Positions 1 to 10,975 of a stretch of 64,000 nucleotides of DNA are shown here, in pieces; the first letter of the stretch is position 1; every line of letters begins with the position of its first letter. The notes beneath the pieces were generated by a model. It did not search any database. It had not been told where the DNA came from and was given only the letters and a program-made list of their open reading frames with translations. The DNA comes from Cytospora piceicola. Taxonomy: Eukaryota > Ascomycota > Sordariomycetes > Diaporthales > Cytosporaceae. The DNA is taken from assembly GCA_023375675.1 (NCBI GenBank), contig JALQBC010000013.1:868001-932000 (forward strand), read 5' to 3'. Position numbers and translations under genes: made by a program.

Positions 1-3000
1 GTCGATGTCGATTCTCCGCCCCTTTTTCTCGAATCGCTCCTTGATCATCTTTGTGTTGATCTTGAACACCTGGAGAGTCTTGTCCATATCCAATTCCGGA
101 TAGTATAGGCTGACATGGATACGCGAGGTAAAGGCTTCGTCAAAGTCGCCCACACGGTTTGTTGTCAAGAAGAGGACCCCAGCGTAGTACTCCAAGACGC
201 GAAGAAACACTGGAAGATTTGGTAAGTCAATGTCAAGATGCCCAGCACCGGCTTGGTATCTGCAATAGCAACTTACCCGCAACGAGCCCATTCCGTTGGA
301 AGTCCTCTTTGTTCCTCTGCGCTAGAAAGACGTCGGCTTCGTCTAGGAGCAGAATACAATCCCACTTGTTGGCTAAGGTGAAGTTGATTTCTAGAGACTT
401 CTCAACCTCCTTTGCAGTAGTACCAAGATCACCTACTCTCGGGAAACGCGTTGTGCCCATTAGCATTTGCTTGCATACAACATCGTAGAAGCTTTTTGTA
501 TCCTACTTACCACAAGTGATTTGAAATAAAGGTTTCTTGAACGACTCAGCAACACCCTCTTTCCACCATGTGAGCAATATACCCTTAGACGAGGCCAACG
601 GCGGGGAGAGGGCAAAGGAATGACTTGACTGCACTCACCAGCTGTTGAAGTTTTCCCAACCCCGGGCGCACCGTGGAGAAGTAATATAAGACCCTTCCCT
701 AGAGTGCGTTAGCTTGTCACATAGTGCATGGAGAAACTTTCCAGACTAGAGGCCCACCTTTCCCTTTCACGATATCTACTTGATCCACCTGGCCTGTTTG
801 TGATTCCTTGTCTCGGAAGTGCTGTGCCACTAGTGCCTGGATCATAGGCTTCTGTCCCTTTTCCAATACAAGACGATCGAAGGCCGTTTTGGGTTGCTGT
901 TCCTCCGTGTGGTCTTGAGGACCCTTGTTCTTGTTGCTAGGATGGGCGGAGATCTCAGAAGGATGGAGGTCAGTGAGATAGGACAGGTCCAACTGAGCTG
1001 AGAAAACGCGCTGTCAGTATACCAATCTCCAACATGTGGCACTTGGGCACGGAGAAGAAGTAATCACCCCATTGCCTGCTCCGTAAGACAAAGCCAAAAA
1101 CACGGTAGGACATGATTACACGCTCATCATCCGAGATTGCATAGGAGTTCTTCTCAGGGCCATTTCTCAGCTCCCCAAGAGGCTGCGGAATGATAGCAAT
1201 TGAAGGCTGCTCGCTCGGTCCTCCTATCTTAGGTAGAAGACCGTTGACATAGTCTTGCCTCTGAAGGTTGTCGATGTGCGCGTCGTACCAAATAATGTCA
1301 CCCCTGCAACAGTCTGCGCTGCAGAAGATGTCGTCGTCGTCGTCGTCGGCCTCGCCGTCACTGTCTGTTTTGTCGGGACTCTTGGGAACAGAATTTCCTA
1401 GCATTATCTCCAAATTGGGTTTCCAAGCTTGCTGTCTCTCATTATCGATTGAGAAGGCTGTTTCGAAGTCAATGACAACTTGGCTCTCCACCTCGTCACG
1501 TATTCCCAATGTGGGCCCGGCGTAATACATTGGTTTTATCCCTGCGACCTCGAGGAATCTTGCGCCTCTGTTGATGAGCTTTTGTCTGTAACGGCTCTCT
1601 GGCGGACATCTGTTGAGGTTGAGCCATTCACTCTCGCTGAAGTTCTTCCTTGTCGTAGGATGGAGGCGAAGAGGGTAGACTGGGAGTGAAGTGACATCCA
1701 TCTCGCCGTCGAACTTTCTGAAGTCGAAACTCCTCGAGACAGGCCCAACCCTATGCCCATCAAAGTCGATATAAACACAAGTTATACTGAACGGGGCCTT
1801 CTTCTTCTTGTCCCCCGAGCCCCAGACCCAGGTTTGCCAGGCAGGGACAACGCGGTGGCTGGGGCTCGTTACGTAGGTCACTCGGTAGGCCTGCTTGCCA
1901 TCACGGCCAATTACCTCCATCCCTGGCCGGAAAAGATACCAAAGATCTGAGAAGAAGATCTTGCGGCATTCCTGGCTACTGAGGTAGTTCTGTCTTGCAA
2001 GCATGTAGGAGTCCATGAAACTCAGGAGGCATTTCAAGTGGTCTAGCGCCGTCGTCGACCTGGTTATATCGTTGGAATCAACTTCTTCTTCCTCTTCCTC
2101 TTCGCCTTCACTCGTATCCTTATCTTCAGAACTGGCACTAAAGCCGTGGTCTTCATGCTGCTTGTCAACTGCTGCGACCTCTTTGACCTCCTCTCGTGCG
2201 GCATGCAGAGAAGCATCGGTCATTTTTGTGGACATGTTGTCCAATTTAGACGAATTGTGGCTGTGAGCTGATTGGGATCCCTGCTCAGAACCTGTTGTAG
2301 TATATGTAGCTGGTTGAGGTTCAGTAGTCTTGGAACTCGACTCCAACTGTTGCTTCAATCCAGTACACCATGATCTGAGCTCTTGCTCATGATGGAATAG
2401 CGTCTTGAAAGGCCTGATCAACACAAATGCCGTGAGCTTCTCAGGACCAACTACACTTGGATCAATTGTGCGCAGGATTCCCTGCAGTGCTGCTGAGTGA
2501 ATCCTGATTCTTTCGGGAAGTGGTCCCTCTTCCGGTGCCAACTTTGATGTAGGTAACTTGGGATGTTGGATTTTGCCGACTTTGCCAACACGGCGGCCGA
2601 AGTATGGATAATTCTTTCTTCCAAAGTCATCATTGAGGATGGGCTCTCCTATAAGGATGTCGATAACACATAATTCGCTCTCTGGCGATCGGGACAGTCG
2701 TTTGAAGGCCAACCAATCCAGTCGGTTCAGTTCGAGCTTCGCACATGCTTGGGACTCCAAATCCTTGTTCGCAGCCTTTATTTCCATCTCAGCCTTTTCC
2801 TCTGATGGATCCTTCTGCTTTTCCCCATCCTCCCGCCGCTTGCGGATCTCCATTTCCTCTGCCAAGAACATACGGTCCATGTCCCATTCGAAATTCTTGC
2901 GAAGCCTGTCCCGGGCGGCGCCATAGTCAATAGCGTGGTCAAATTCGTCCATTTCGCTGGTGTCGCCAGGAACATGTATGCACTTATGGGATGGATCGAA

Positions 3001-3555
3001 AGGGTTCGGTCGCTTATATTTCGGGGACGTTACCTCCTTCCATTTGTTCAACCAAGGCCCATAAGCGTCACCCGGGGCAACCATGCCGAATCGTTTGGAG
3101 TTCCTTTCGTTGTCGAAGCCAAGCCTTTTTCTAATACCATTGTTTTCCCACTCTTTCCTGTGCTTGTACAAACATTCTTCCATTCTTTGGTATTGTCCCA
3201 TATCAGCCATTAGATTTGATTGTGAGGGTCCTTGATCGGAATCGGGTAGATGTCGTGTGACCCCTTCGGAGTCTTCGAAGGTAGTAGTTGCAGGTGGAGT
3301 ACGCTTGGCATAATTCTCGAGCTCGGAAATCTTCGACTTTAAAGCTTCGATCTCGTCTGTGAACCCAATGCTGACAGCGGCTCCACCCGCAGAAGCCTGG
3401 CCCTCGACAGCCGGAGTGGACGATGAGGCTGGGTCCGTTGTTCCATCGGTGGTATTTTCCTGGCTAGAAGTTGGCATAATGATGTTATTCTGACCCGGGA
3501 TTGAGTCGATTGTGTCGCAAGTGCTGGTGTTCGTGGTGGCGTCGTCGGAACGCAT
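1..3555 (-). CDS. AAA-family ATPase with fungal N-terminal domain (3' end outside window)
   Basis: An ATP-driven remodelling protein of the AAA class, the large fungal family with a long N-terminal region often labelled DUF7025. I join exons 3555-1068, 997-758, 698-639, 558-511, 432-277 and 209-<1; together they keep one frame for 1067 codons. Walker A (GAPGVGKT) lies at about 690-650, Walker B (CILLLDEAD) at about 330, and the second region of homology with an arginine finger (TTNRVGDFDEAFTSRIH) at about 165-115. The N-terminal half carries an acidic Glu run near 2090 and the FIRPF-like segment LIRPFKTLFHHEQEL typical of the family. The frame stays open upstream to 3846, so a start there (97 residues longer) is possible; I prefer 3555 because the extra stretch is basic and aromatic, unlike the rest. 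The substrate is unknown. It diverges from the STAND-like gene. Confidence 0.85.
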
Positions 3556-4359
3556 TCTGATCTTCTTCAGGTGGAGGGTTAACTGCTGTCGATCTAGTAG
3601 GGCAAGTCGGGTCCTTGATACCAAGGACCGACCAAAGTGTCGAGAAGGCTGCAGCACCAGATCAAATTGTTTGGAAGGCCAGAATCTCAATGGGCCAGAA
3701 TATGAATGGAAGAGGTGTGGTTCTGAAGGACAGGCCGGGGCGAAGGGAGAAGACAAGAAGCATTTGGTTATCTGGAGAATACGGTGTGAGCCAGCGACTA
3801 CATGTGCACCGAGTACACCAGTGCCTCGCCGTGTAAATTGTGGCACACCCTCAAAGTCTTGGTAGGTGCCATTCTATGCATGGCAGCTTACCTCATATGC
3901 ATGTAAGAAATGTGTCTACGCAGGATTGGAGCTGGGCAGATAGCAGGCGATAGAATTGAGCCCAATAATTGGTGAAAGTCGAGAACCAGCTGGCGGGTGT
4001 CACCGTATTCCAAGGTTTGAAGTAGTACTGCCCCCCTACCCCCTCTTTGAAATTCTCTGTCCTTGAGTTCAGCCAATGGCTTAGGCGAGTAGTAGCACAT
4101 GCACAAGAAATGCTGAACGCATGTCCAAGCACCTCACTGCACCCGCAAGAAGTAGAGAACTCCTACTCGAGTAAGTAAGTGGCTACCTAGATAACTCAGC
4201 ACACATGCCTTTAAGATCCATCTTGAAGACGCCCTAAACTCAAACTGCACCATCCAACCTTATGAAGCTTCAGACAGAGTCTGCCGTAGGTCTGGCACCA
4301 ATTTGGGCGTGAGTTATGATCCTGGCCACTTTAGCAATTACACAGAAGAGGAGCCCTTC
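3556..4359. promoter_or_regulatory. shared upstream region of two divergent genes
   Basis: About 800 bases between the presumed starts of the AAA ATPase (leftward) and the STAND-like gene (rightward). Part of it (3556-3846) is an open in-frame extension of the ATPase. An ATG at 4262 opens 16 codons and then meets a GTGAGT that could be a donor, so a short extra 5' exon for the rightward gene is possible. No other element is recognised. Confidence 0.35.
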
Positions 4360-6725
4360 ATGTTACGCAACGGCAAGGTACTTTCGAGACCACTTGACAG
4401 CCATATCGGTCATCGGCCTTTGACAGTCGAATTTATCGACAATCATCTCCCGGTGGTCCACCCGGCGTTCGTCAACCCCCCTGTACACTACGATACCATG
4501 GCTGGACAATATGTCTCGAACGACAGGACGGTGTCGGCGTCAAGCAGCGGTGCGATGAAGGTGTCAAATTCCCACGCCTCTTTGGGCATCTACTCCCCGT
4601 CTGACTTCGGACCTCCGTCCAATCTTGCTGACCCCCCGCCGAGGCCGGAGTGGACGAATACCAAAGCCATGCAATACTGGAATACTATCATCATTGAGGC
4701 CCTAGTGATCTTCAGAGAGACGACAAAAGAGCCAGACGGACGGTCAGGGAGCCAGTATAGCATCCGTGAGAAGGATGACTGGGACGCTATCTACGACACA
4801 CTGAAGTTGTCACAAGATCACTACAAGCAGACAGGAGGGCGGGTTGGATGGTTTCGAAAGATCAGACGCAAAGCTGCTGATAATGTGGCACCTTTAGCCG
4901 GAGCGGCTTTCATTGCATTCAAAGCAGTGCCAGATAATACTTACTCGACGCCGGTGTTAGGTGCCGTGGGAGTCCTTCTAGATGTGAGTTGTGTTCATTC
5001 CCTGCCACAGTCAACAGACCACTTGGCAAGGCCGGAGGAGCATGACTGACAACTTGGGATATCACCAGGCGGTTAAACAGGCTGCGAATGTACGAAACGA
5101 GATACTCGAGGGTTTCGATGGTCTCATTCCGATATTTTCGGACGTGGAGCTATTTCTGGGAGGCTTTCCTGGGGATTCACACATCAAGGAAGCATCCCTG
5201 GACCTAACTGTCACGATACTGACCGCACTTGAACAAGCCATTGGGTTCTTCATAAGCAATGCATGTGAGTGAAATCCCCTAAATCTTAGCAACCTTAAGG
5301 TTGCTGGGCAGTGTATGTATCCGGAGAGCTGACGGTTCACAACCAATCCATGAAGTTATTAGAGGGGGCAAGGCTCTCCTGACCAGAGGCGACTACGAGA
5401 AGAACCTGCGGAAGAGCCTAGAAGAGATCAAAACCAAAAGCATGAAGCTGATGACGGAAGCTACAAAGTCGCACTTCCATAAATCCGATTGGTGTACGTC
5501 CTTTCTAAATTACCGGAGCTTGAAAACTAACATATGGCCGATCCCTCAGACTCCCAAGAGACCCGAAAGATGATGCGGCAGGTGTTAAAAGGGCAGGTCG
5601 AGCTCCATCTGGAAATGCAGAATGGTTTCAACTCGATCGAGAGTTTATTGGCCGATCATATGAGAAAGAAGGACGAGATCATAGCACAAAAAGACAGTGA
5701 GTCGTGTCTCTCAAAGTCACCCCCCTCTTACCCACACACATGAGACTGTGCTTTTTCCAACCTCATATTTCTTGCCTATAGAAGAACTGGAAGACGAACG
5801 CCAGCAGAAAGTGTTCCTACTTGTCGAAAACCAGAGACTCCAGCTGCGCTCTACTTCTCCTTTGTTGTACACCAGCCCGTGGACGTCACCCCCTTCAACA
5901 ATGGCACCCGTTATGAACTGGTACATGGACCAAGAAAGCTTACGGAAGATAATAAATACCCGTGATCTCGATCGGATCGATATGACCTTCATCGACAACA
6001 AGAGGGGCCAGCTTCCAGCCAGACAACATGCCCAAGCCGAACAGATCGTCAACGCGCCACTATTCCGGGACTGGATCGTGTCCACCTCCTCAGCCAAGCT
6101 CCTCGTTCAATGGGACGCACGTCCTCCCCAGACCATCGCCGAAGTCTCCCCGCTGTCCGTCTTCTGCACGACCATGGTGAGGGCCCTCCAGGCCAAAGAA
6201 CGGTTCATGTCGGTGCAGTGGTTCTGCGGCCGGCACATCGACCCTACAGAGGTCGGGCCTTACGTTGGCGGCCACGCCATGCTCGCCAGCCTCATCGACC
6301 AGCTGCTCCGCCAGTGGGCCTTCGACACACGTCCTCTCCATCACGAGGTCAACCTCGATGGCCTGCAGGCCGGCGACCTTGACGAGCTGAAGAAGCTGCT
6401 GGGCTGGTTGGTGCGGCAGCTGCCTCCAGCAATTACCTTGTTCTGTATTGTGGACGGGGTGGTATTGTACGAGAGGGATGAGTACTGGGACGATGCGGCC
6501 CTGGTGCTGGCCTACTTGCTCAGTCTCACGGCCGACCCGACGATGCAGGTAACTGTTAAGGTGCTTTTTGCCAGCACGCCGGGACCGGATACGATAAGAG
6601 CATCATTTGAAGAGGAGGAACTGATTCTGAATGTAGATACCTTGCCGCGACTTGCTTGGGCGCCGAGCGAGGAGCGAGTGGTAAGGGAACTGGGTGATGG
6701 TTTTGGAGTTTCAACGGTAGAATAG
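4360..6725 (+). CDS. STAND-like protein: Goodbye-type N-terminus plus degenerate NTPase-like domain
   Basis: Exons 4360-4983, 5069-5264, 5329-5493, 5550-5696 and 5782-6725 keep frame and give 691 residues; the acceptor at 5328 is the least certain join. The middle (from about 4850 to 5260) is helical and resembles the Goodbye domain at the N-terminus of fungal STAND proteins: a WF-rich helix, AGAAFIAFKAVPDN, then GVLLDAVKQAANVRNEILEG. A coiled-coil-like segment follows at 5560-5690. The last exon looks like the NTPase part of related proteins (SPLSVFCTTMVRAL, WFCGRH, then LFCIVDGVVLYE in the Walker B position), but where Walker A should be there is LLVQWDARPPQTIAEVSPLS with no GxxxxGK[ST]. 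I infer a non-hydrolysing scaffold or sensor; no C-terminal repeats follow. The start could also be the better-context ATG at 4498. Role in heterokaryon incompatibility or immunity is only by analogy. Confidence 0.65.
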
Positions 6726-7073
6726 ATATGCATCTTCTTACCAGTATCAGATATTGGACTGATGGAGACTGGGCATCTTATGGTAGCTTAGTGATCCATG
6801 GTAAATCAGCAATGCTACCCTTGTGTCGCCTGACAGACATATCGTCAACTCAGTAATTTATTTATCTCCGTGAGTTAGTTCATCGCCAGCAAGTGGCTTA
6901 TCTGCGCACTGCAAATTACCCTAGGGGAATAACACATATCACATCAATCGCTTCATTCAACCAGTTGCTTCACTTAGTCGCTTCGATCAGTCGCTTTTAA
7001 GTGTTGTGATTCAGTCTACAGGACAGCTTTTTTTTGCCAACCACAATAGAATAAAGCGATAAGGGCCCTTTAC

Positions 7074-7085
7074 TACCCTAGGGTA
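7074..7085. repeat. palindrome TACCCTAGGGTA
   Basis: Perfect; symmetry extends to 14 bases (CTACCCTAGGGTAG). A near copy with one change lies at 6917. Confidence 0.85.
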
Positions 7086-7100
7086 GATGTACAGTACAAG

Positions 7101-7122
7101 GCAGCAGTACGAATCTCCGTTC
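7101..7122 (-). repeat. solo transposon terminal-repeat unit
   Basis: The stretch starting GCAGCAGTACGAATCTCCGT matches the right terminal inverted repeat at 10506-10550 with one internal repeat unit missing and one G-to-A change. It sits 270 bases outside the left end of the element and points the same way as the right end. It may be the remains of an older related insertion or a MITE. Confidence 0.55.
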
Positions 7123-7370
7123 CGAAGTCTAATGTCTGTATGTGGAGAACGGATGTAGCCTTGGCTGATAATCGAATCTGTTGAGTATAGCTGCCTTCTT
7201 ATCGGATGGAGAACAATAGAGTCTATATTATGGTTTATATACCGTAATCCTGTGTGCCTAGGAACACACATAGTCAAATAATTACAGAACCCGGGGTGTA
7301 GTTAATACTCTGTCCTTTCAGTGGTCACATGTGCACATTAGTTTATCGAGTATATCATGTGTATATAATA

Positions 7371-7415
7371 GAGAACGGAGATTCGCACTGCTAGTATAGA
7401 GATTCGCACTGCTGC
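7371..7415 (+). repeat. left terminal inverted repeat
   Basis: It begins GAGAACGGAGATTCGCACTG and contains the unit GAGATTCGCACTGC twice, separated by TAGTATA. It matches the reverse complement of 10506-10550 at 44 of 45 positions. The sole difference is T here against C in the partner, in a CpA context, which is a RIP-type change. Confidence 0.85.
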
Positions 7416-10400
7416 GATGTATAGTATATAGCAGCCCTACGGCACCTTGTTACCTGCCGCTATTTCTAGCCGCTATCTGTAGCTATATAGTAACAGCGCT
7501 ATTCAATTATATAACTATTATAAGGTATAACGCTACGAGTAATTTTTATATAGTAAAGTTTCTATATACATTTTAATTGTTAGATCGAAGGCTTTACAAT
7601 AGTATAAATAGCCTCGATTTAATCGCATTATATAGTAGTACGGTAAGCGATATACGTAGATACTATAATACTTAGGCTATTAACCGGTTACTATATTTTA
7701 AATCGATTAAATAAAACTCGTTTTAAAGCGATAAAGGCGTTATAGGTAATATAGCTACTACAGAGGGTTTTTATTATTAAATATTTCGATTAGCCTAAGT
7801 AAACCGTTAATACTAGTTCCCGGTACCTTTAATAGCGTACGTACCTATTTTACCTGCTATTAACTACTAGGCTGCCTATTTAGCGATATACTCGGCTTTT
7901 TCTTTAACTTTATAGGCCGGTTACGCTTTTTAGCTTATTAGGCCGGTTTAAGGCTAAAAGGGACCGAGGTAAGCTATACTTCTATATAATCTATAGTATC
8001 TATCTACTTAAGGCTATTTTTAAACTTTTACTATAAATTTACCTGTTAGGCTAATAACGATATCTACTTTATTTTATTACTAGCCTTTCTGCTGCTATCT
8101 GTAGCCTTTTTCTTTAAATTTCTAATATTCGAAGCCGTCTTTTACGATATTACGGCTATACTTAAAATACTTTACTCGGTAGCCGAGAAGGTTATTATAT
8201 TATAAGGCCGTTTACATGTTAATATTACGATTTCGGGCTTACCGATTATAAAGAGAGGGTTATAGTCGGCGAGGTTACGGTTTAGCTAATAAAAGCTATC
8301 GATATCGTCGTAAAAGAAGGTACAGTTAAGGTTTTCGATAATATTTATAAAGAGCTAGTATTAGTAAGGCGTGCTATATTAAGCGTGTTAACTATAGCTA
8401 TCGTTATACTTTATACGTAGTATTTTATCTTTATAAGTTAGCCGCGCCTTATTATAGTCGCGCTTAATATAATTAAGGCTTTATTTTAAGTATTACTATA
8501 GCAGGTTACCTATTTAAGCGATACTATTATAGTCTGTTAGCTACGTTCCGATTTACCTGTTTTTTTCTGTAATATATTAACGTGTTATAAGCTCGAAAGT
8601 ATATTTTATATAGTTTATTAGCCTGTTAATATAGTTAAACCTATAGTTTAAAAAGGTTTTTATCCGGCGGTATTATAATTCTGTTAATAACGTTATACAT
8701 AGGCTATAATTTCGAATCTAGCAGACTTTATACCTAGCTTATTTAGCTACGATAACCTTCTTCTTATCTATATAGTATTATTTAAAATAGCTAATAATAG
8801 CTTTTTAATTAGAAAACTAAGTCTTTAACTGCCGTTAAGCCTAGTTATATATTTTACGCCGAAGGCTATACTTTATAAAGTATATAAGGTCGAATAAGCC
8901 TTACCTTATATAAGGGATCTCGGTAGGTATCGCGTTTAATACAAAAGCCCTACCTTACGCCGGCGTGTTTAAACTACAGAGGTCGGTATCGTCTTTCTTA
9001 TATTCTTTTATATAGTTAGTATTATATCGCTTATTAATATCGGTATCGTCGTCGGGTAAAGATTAACTATCGACTAAAGGCTTTTTCTACTTTTTTTTAA
9101 TATTTAAGACGACGTTTATATTTATATAAAAGACGTAAAGCTAATATTTTATTTTTCTGTTTCCTTTATTAAAGGTACTATTAAACGTTTAATCTATAAT
9201 ATTAATAATAGCTTTATCGTAGTTAGTAATAACTACGGCTAGGTTAAACAGACTATAGTTAAATAAAAGCTATTTCTATTATTATAAAAGCTACCGGAAG
9301 CCTTTTTCGTACTCGTTATTAATAAGACCTTAAAAGAAGATAACGATCTTATTTATATAGGAAACGCTCGTGCTTTAGAAGAACGGTATTTTCTTATTAT
9401 TTATATTATAAGTATAGTTAATAGCCGTACGCTTACTAAATCGCTATAACTATCGGATCTACTAAGGTATAGCTTAAAAGACGTTGTTAATATTCTTATA
9501 ATCGTCTATATACTATTTAAACTAATAGCCTTTCGTTTAGAATTTATCGAGGGTTATCGTCGTCGGCTATAGTATACCTAGCTTTTACTTTTTCTATTTC
9601 CTTATAAAGTCTTTTATAGCGTGCTGCTTAAATAACGTATTAGGGAACTCGTTTAATAGGTCTTTTTCGAGGCGTTATAGCCGTGTTAATAAGTCGTTAT
9701 ATATCTTCCGGTTTATATATACCTTTATTTCGGGTATAATTTTAGTATAGCTTTATTAGCTTTAAAGATAAAGTTTAAGGCCGTAGTCGAGATAGTAGTT
9801 TTTTTTTACGTTAAAGATTTATCGTTAGCCTGTTTCTTTAGTATAATAAGCGAAGGCTACTTACTTATAGCTAGCTTTAATAGTTCTCGTAGTGTTTTAA
9901 GATATAACGTTACGTCGTTTTTAGCTTTTAGTATAATATAAACGTTTATAGGTATCGTTAAAGTCTTTTATAACCGCCTTTTATCTAGTACGTGTTATAT
10001 AAGAATCTAACTTATCTTTAAGTTTATTATAAGTATCGTAGCTAGTAGAAAAAAGCCGGGAGTCTTTAGGTAGACTAACGAGGGTAAGAAAAAGGTTATT
10101 ATTAGGCGTACTCGACTTATTTTAATAAAGATACTCTGTTACCTCTTTTAGAATAAAGCGGCTATAATTAAAGAAGTGTAATATAGCGAGAAGGCGAGAG
10201 AACTAAACTCTAAACGACTAAACTAGATAAATAAGGCTAAGGGAATTAACTATAATAATAATCTCGAGTAAAGAGGTAGTAGTTAAATAGGTATAGCCTT
10301 TCCGGGTGGTTTAATATCTCCGTTAGCTATATTATTAATGTTATACGCCCTTATTATCGTAATATATTACGGTAGGTTAACGTTAGCTGCCGGCGCGGCA

Positions 10401-10505
10401 GGTAATTAATAAGAGATAAGGCTTTAACGTAACCTTTAGGTTTTTTTTTAAGCTAATCAGATCAATCTGTAGCGCTAGCGCCTTCTGATTTAGGTATAGT
10501 ATAAG

Positions 10506-10550
10506 GCAGCAGTGCGAATCTCTATACTGGCAGTGCGAATCTCCGTTCTC
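10506..10550 (-). repeat. right terminal inverted repeat
   Basis: It starts GCAGCAGTGCGAATCTCTAT and ends CTCCGTTCTC, and is followed directly by ATATAATA (10551-10558), the copy of the target site seen at 7363-7370. It has the same internal duplicated unit as the left repeat. Confidence 0.85.
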
Positions 10551-10558
10551 ATATAATA

Positions 10559-10975
10559 AGGTTTCGACTCTATCCGGAACAGCCGGAATACGCGATGTCT
10601 GACCGAGCACTATACCATACAAATAGTAAAGCAGAAGGGCTTAAGCACACATAATGCTTCTTTCTATTCTCCTACCATGATATGTATAACATTGAAGCTT
10701 GATGGAGGTGCACCGATATCATAATGTCTGCTTGGACCTTCACTCAAACTGGTAAGGCTTCTTGCTTTAACAAGTGTATATTCGTGAAACCACAGGTTGC
10801 TCGTGGGCTGAATCTGTCAGCTGAGACCTGGGCTCTGTTCCATCTCTATTTATATACTGAAGTACATCCGCTCGTTGGTGTAGCTTTACGTGTGTATCCA
10901 TCACCAACTTTTCAAAGCCTAGCTCTTTCGGAAAGGTCAGTCCCAGGAGTAATCGCATGATGCGGAGACAACAAC
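10559..10975. other. intergenic, no gene seen
   Basis: About 420 bases of normal composition between the transposon and the 3' end of the Old Yellow Enzyme gene. The short open frames here are shadows or chance. It probably holds the 3' UTR of the leftward gene. Confidence 0.4.

Larger units (their letters stand above)
6726..7370. other. intergenic, with solo terminal-repeat unit and palindromes
   Basis: No gene is visible. It contains a near-perfect TACCCTAGGG at 6917, a perfect TACCCTAGGGTA at 7074-7085, and at 7101 a single copy of the repeat unit used in the adjacent transposon's ends. The last 8 bases, ATATAATA (7363-7370), are the left copy of the transposon's target-site duplication. 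Confidence 0.5.
7371..10550. mobile_element. RIP-mutated DNA transposon with 45-bp TIRs and 8-bp TSD
   Basis: A 3180-bp element. The ends are inverted repeats of 45 bases (7371-7415 and 10506-10550) that differ at one position, and they are flanked by identical ATATAATA on both sides (7363-7370 and 10551-10558), an 8-bp target-site duplication. Eight-base duplications, a 3 kb length and short TIRs fit the hAT superfamily; other superfamilies with 8-bp duplications cannot be excluded. The interior (about 7420-10380) has no open frame above 60 codons on either strand, is extremely TpA-rich, and has almost no CpA or TpG while CpG survives, which is the product of RIP. The encoded transposase is therefore dead and I could not identify it. 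Confidence 0.8.

Noticed and set aside
7101..7415. Reading 7101-7415 as a complete MITE
   Set aside because: The ends are inverted repeats, but the flanking 8 bases (AGTACAAG and GATGTATA) do not match, whereas the 7371-10550 model has a perfect 8-bp duplication.
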